Shown here: piece by piece, positions 32,353 through 34,198 of the stretch
Numbering within the stretch: position 1 is the first letter of the stretch
Layout of the letters: every line of letters begins with the position of its first letter
NCBI GenBank assembly: GCA_029784795.1
Contig: JAFMAW010000008.1
Location: 1-34,198, forward strand
DNA from: Nitrososphaerota archaeon
Lineage (GTDB): Archaea > Thermoproteota > Nitrososphaeria > Nitrososphaerales > UBA183
Reading direction: 5' to 3'
DNA length: 34,198 bases
Notes under the pieces: model-generated
Seen by the model: the letters and a program-made list of their open reading frames with translations, nothing else
Told to the model about the DNA's origin: nothing
Databases searched by the model: none
Position numbers and translations under genes: made by a program

Positions 32353-32625
32353 TCAAATCCTCCTTATCTTGATCTCCCGCTTCTTCTCCTGCAAAGCGCC
32401 GAGCATCTGCTTGACCTGCTCGTCGTCGACGGGCTTCCTGAGCTTCCCGGACGAAGCCAGCTGGATGACGTACTCCTCGATGGAGCCTGCGAGGTCGGGC
32501 CTCACCATCTTCACGTTGGCCAGGCGCTGCCTTGCGTCGGAGGTCAGGGCCATCCTCAGGGCCGCGTCCCTCATCATCTTCCGCTCCGCGGCTTCCTTGT
32601 CTGGCTGCTTCTGCTGTTCGGACAT
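32353..32625 (-). CDS. PDCD5-like DNA-binding protein
   Basis: A 90-residue member of the archaeal/eukaryotic PDCD5 (TFAR19) family. These are small helical proteins thought to bind nucleic acids or chaperonins; the archaeal role is not settled. It contains the three-helix core [21 protein letters not shown] near 27-47, [13 protein letters not shown] and a charged C-terminus ([10 protein letters not shown]). The ATG at 32625 is used; the upstream frame runs inside rps19e. It lies between rps19e and rpl39e with 1-2-base gaps, as in many archaea. Confidence 0.92.
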   Translation of the reverse strand: MSEQQKQPDKEAAERKMMRDAALRMALTSDARQRLANVKMVRPDLAGSIEEYVIQLASSGKLRKPVDDEQVKQMLGALQEKKREIKIRRI

Positions 32626-32627
32626 GC

Positions 32628-33080
32628 CTAGGCGTACCTCTCGAGTGCCTTGTTCTCCTTGCTGAGAGCCGTGAAGAGCTCGTTGCTGGTCTTGTCGAGC
32701 ATGGCGCGCCCCTTCGAGGTGAGGACCCTCCCCTTGGAGGTCTTGGAGACCAGCTCGGCCTGCTCCAACTGCTTCAGTATGACCCTGATGGAGGAGCCCC
32801 CGGCGTCCCTGTGGTGCTTGGGGAAGTAGTGCAGAGCCTTGGTCCCGCCGTAGACGCGCTCTAAGTCGCTCAGCCCGACCGGACCGTGGAGGTAGACCTT
32901 GCGCAGCAGCGAGGCGGCCCTGGCGAACCACCAGTCGGGGCTAATCGGCGGGCGTTCGGCGTGGGAGCCTGTCTTGACGAACTTCGCCCAGTCTGGCTCC
33001 TGGACCGACGGGACCGCCTTCATCTGCTCCGCTAAGGCTGAGATGAGCTTCCCTGACGGGACATCGTGGGCACTAACCAT
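32628..33080 (-). CDS. rps19e: Ribosomal protein S19e
   Basis: A small-subunit protein required for 30S maturation in archaea and eukaryotes. The 150 residues start with MVSAHDVPSGKLISALAE and contain PDWWFARAASLLRKVYLHG near 48-66, the family hallmark, followed by YGGTKALHYFPKHHRDAGGS near 77-96. It starts at the ATG at 33080 and has a TATA box about 40 bases upstream. It opens the rps19e-PDCD5-rpl39e-rpl31e-eif6-pfdA-ftsY row. Confidence 0.95.
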   Translation of the reverse strand: MVSAHDVPSGKLISALAEQMKAVPSVQEPDWAKFVKTGSHAERPPISPDWWFARAASLLRKVYLHGPVGLSDLERVYGGTKALHYFPKHHRDAGGSSIRVILKQLEQAELVSKTSKGRVLTSKGRAMLDKTSNELFTALSKENKALERYA

Positions 33081-33116
33081 AACCTTTCACGCGGTGTTTT
33101 TCGAGCCCTGCTAGAC

Positions 33117-33127
33117 GGTATTTAAGC
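33117..33127 (-). promoter_or_regulatory. TATA box of the rps19e unit
   Basis: The minus strand reads GCTTAAATACC, about 37-47 bases before the rps19e ATG and a few bases after the rnp4 stop. It is very close to the rpl12 TATA box in sequence (TTAAATAC). Confidence 0.6.
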
Positions 33128-33130
33128 TTC

Positions 33131-33430
33131 CTACACTACTTTCCGATTTACATGGCCGCAGTCAAGGCAGGTCACCCTGACTATGGTCTGCTTCCCGTGA
33201 CCCAGGCGGACCCTGGCGTTGATCCCCGGCACTAGGAGGCCCTTGCACCCGCGGCAGGTGAATGAACGAAGGTGCGGGTCCAGCCGGACGTTGAACCTGA
33301 GCTTGACTTTCCGGGCGAGGGCCGCCTGGGCCCTGGCCATGGCGGGATCGGTGTGCGACAGCGCGACCGCCGACTCGGTCAGCGCCTTCACCACGGAGGC
33401 CGCCTCCTCCTTCGCGCCGCGCCGTTTCAC
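33131..33430 (-). CDS. rnp4: RNase P protein component 4 (Rpr2/Rpp21)
   Basis: A zinc-ribbon subunit of archaeal RNase P, which trims the 5' ends of tRNAs. The 99 residues have a helical N-terminus, then CRGCKGLLVPG near 59 and CLDCGH near 88, the four zinc-binding cysteines. The stretch KLRFNVRLDPHLRSF before them is typical. The start is a GTG at 33430. It is divergent from nep1 with only 30 bases between the starts. Confidence 0.92.
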   Translation of the reverse strand: MKRRGAKEEAASVVKALTESAVALSHTDPAMARAQAALARKVKLRFNVRLDPHLRSFTCRGCKGLLVPGINARVRLGHGKQTIVRVTCLDCGHVNRKVV

Positions 33431-33460
33431 AGCCGCCGGGGGGAGCAGAAGGTCTTAACC

Positions 33461-34156
33461 GTGCTCCCCGGAGCGTGGAAGGGGTTGCTGAGCTTCGTCT
33501 TGGCGGAGGCCGGGCTCGAGCTGGTCCCGAAGGAGATTTGGAGGAGGCCCGCCGTGGCGGCTGACGCCAGGCGCAGAGGGAAGGAGCCGGCGGAGATGCT
33601 CCTCGACAGGAGCTTCCATCACTCGGCCATGGCCAGCCTGAGGGACGCCGAGAAGAGGGGGAGGCCGGACCTGGTGCACGCCACCCTGCTCAGCGTGACG
33701 GGGACGCCGCTGTACCTGGATGGGAGGGTGAAGGTGTGGATACACACGAGTGCGGGGATCGCTGTCGAGATCGCCGAGAAGACCAGGGTCCCGAAGAGCT
33801 ACATCAGGTTCAGAGGGCTGATGGAGGAGGCGCTCGCAGGCGTGACCGAAGGGGGGCTGGTGCGGGCCCGGGCCATGGGGATGAAGGAGCTTGCCAGGGG
33901 GTTGCGACCCGGCAGGGTCTTCGGGCTCTCGGTCCTGGGGAGGCAGGGGAGCGCCGAGGGGCTCGCGGCTGAGGTGGCGGCGATGAAGGCTCCTGCCGTC
34001 GTTGTAGGAGGGTTCCCCCGGGGGCACTTCTCAGGGACGACCATGGCCGTCATCGATGAGCTGGTGAGGATCCACCCCAGACCCCTGGAAGCCCATGTGG
34101 TCGCCGCCAGGGTGGTGTATGAGGTAGAGAAAGCAGAGGCCCGGTTCAAGGATTAA
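33461..34156 (+). CDS. nep1: rRNA pseudouridine N1-methyltransferase Nep1
   Basis: Nep1 (Emg1), a SPOUT-class enzyme, methylates a pseudouridine in 16S rRNA and helps assemble the small subunit. The 231 residues show LLDRSFHHSAM near 47, RGRPDLVHATLL near 66, KVWIHTSAGIAVEIAEKTRVP near 90 and YIRFRGLMEE near 114. A GTG at 33461 is taken; it is preceded by a GAAGGT about 9 bases away. The open frame upstream lies within rnp4 on the other strand and is rejected. The protein ends at 34156, 42 bases before the window edge. Confidence 0.9.
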   Translation: MLPGAWKGLLSFVLAEAGLELVPKEIWRRPAVAADARRRGKEPAEMLLDRSFHHSAMASLRDAEKRGRPDLVHATLLSVTGTPLYLDGRVKVWIHTSAGIAVEIAEKTRVPKSYIRFRGLMEEALAGVTEGGLVRARAMGMKELARGLRPGRVFGLSVLGRQGSAEGLAAEVAAMKAPAVVVGGFPRGHFSGTTMAVIDELVRIHPRPLEAHVVAARVVYEVEKAEARFKD

Positions 34157-34198
34157 AAACTCGTGATGACGCTCGCCGGGTCGTGCGGTCGTCGTCCA

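Noticed and set aside
34157..34198. C/D-box RNA at the right edge (GTGATGAC)
   Set aside because: No D box is visible before the window ends and the nearest TATA-like stretch is too close. It cannot be judged.
1..34198. Numerous long open frames opposite or inside the genes listed, including many Arg- and Pro-rich ones
   Set aside because: They are by-products of GC-rich codon use, lack family motifs, and overlap well-supported genes.
1..34198. CRISPR array, prophage or toxin-antitoxin loci
   Set aside because: No regularly spaced repeats, integrase, phage structural genes or small paired toxin genes were seen.

Overview
The window is GC-rich archaeal chromosomal DNA. Direct signs of Archaea are archaeal/eukaryotic-type ribosomal proteins (L12/P1, P0, L31e, L39e, S19e), eIF6, Spt5, prefoldin alpha, a PDCD5-like protein, RNase P subunit Rpr2, Nep1, archaeal-type AlaRS and LeuRS, the D-aminoacyl-tRNA deacylase DtdA, LysW-dependent amino-acid synthesis, and AT-rich TATA boxes about 25-35 bases before many starts. 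P0 lacks the acidic GLFG tail, the LX/L18a gene is absent between eIF6 and prefoldin, and a tRNA seems to carry extra introns. These traits fit a TACK-lineage archaeon, most likely on the Nitrososphaeria (Thaumarchaeota) side; that placement is inference. TTG and GTG starts are common.

Layout. 1-2208: the end of a frameshifted IS4-type transposase beside a class II fumarase whose N-terminus looks degraded. 2237-6525: an uncharacterised zincin-like protein, two paralogous phosphohexomutases, and a ThiL-type kinase. 6609-7753: tRNA-Arg(TCT), then argF, with a foldable element between them. 7948-10047: an Ada-like regulator/methyltransferase, a ferritin-like/VIT1 metal transporter and a 46-residue zinc ribbon. 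10080-15643: leuS and alaS in one unit. 15849-19450: rpl12 facing the spt5-rpl11-rpl1-rpl10 block, with secE further upstream across a 378-base non-coding gap. 19564-20391: dtdA.

20394-28320 is the main metabolic block: argG-argH-lysW-lysX-lysY-lysZ-lysJ-lysK on the minus strand, mostly with overlapping ends. LysW is the amino-group carrier; LysX loads it, LysZ phosphorylates, LysY reduces, LysJ transaminates and LysK releases ornithine and/or lysine. ArgF (encoded apart), ArgG and ArgH then complete arginine. A divergent ACT-domain gene shares the 59-bp promoter region with argG and is a natural candidate for its regulator.

28380-29886 carries that ACT gene and an orphan nitrilase-fold hydrolase. 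29883-33430 is an archaeal translation and protein-targeting block (rnp4, rps19e, PDCD5, rpl39e, rpl31e, eif6, pfdA, ftsY), with nep1 divergent at the right edge.

The most notable observations are the tRNA-Arg with insertions in the D-loop and the variable region, the arg/lys divergent promoter with ordered repeats, the inverted repeat over the VIT1 promoter, and several foldable intergenic segments that may be RNA genes. No CRISPR array, defence island or clearly new multi-gene system was seen.
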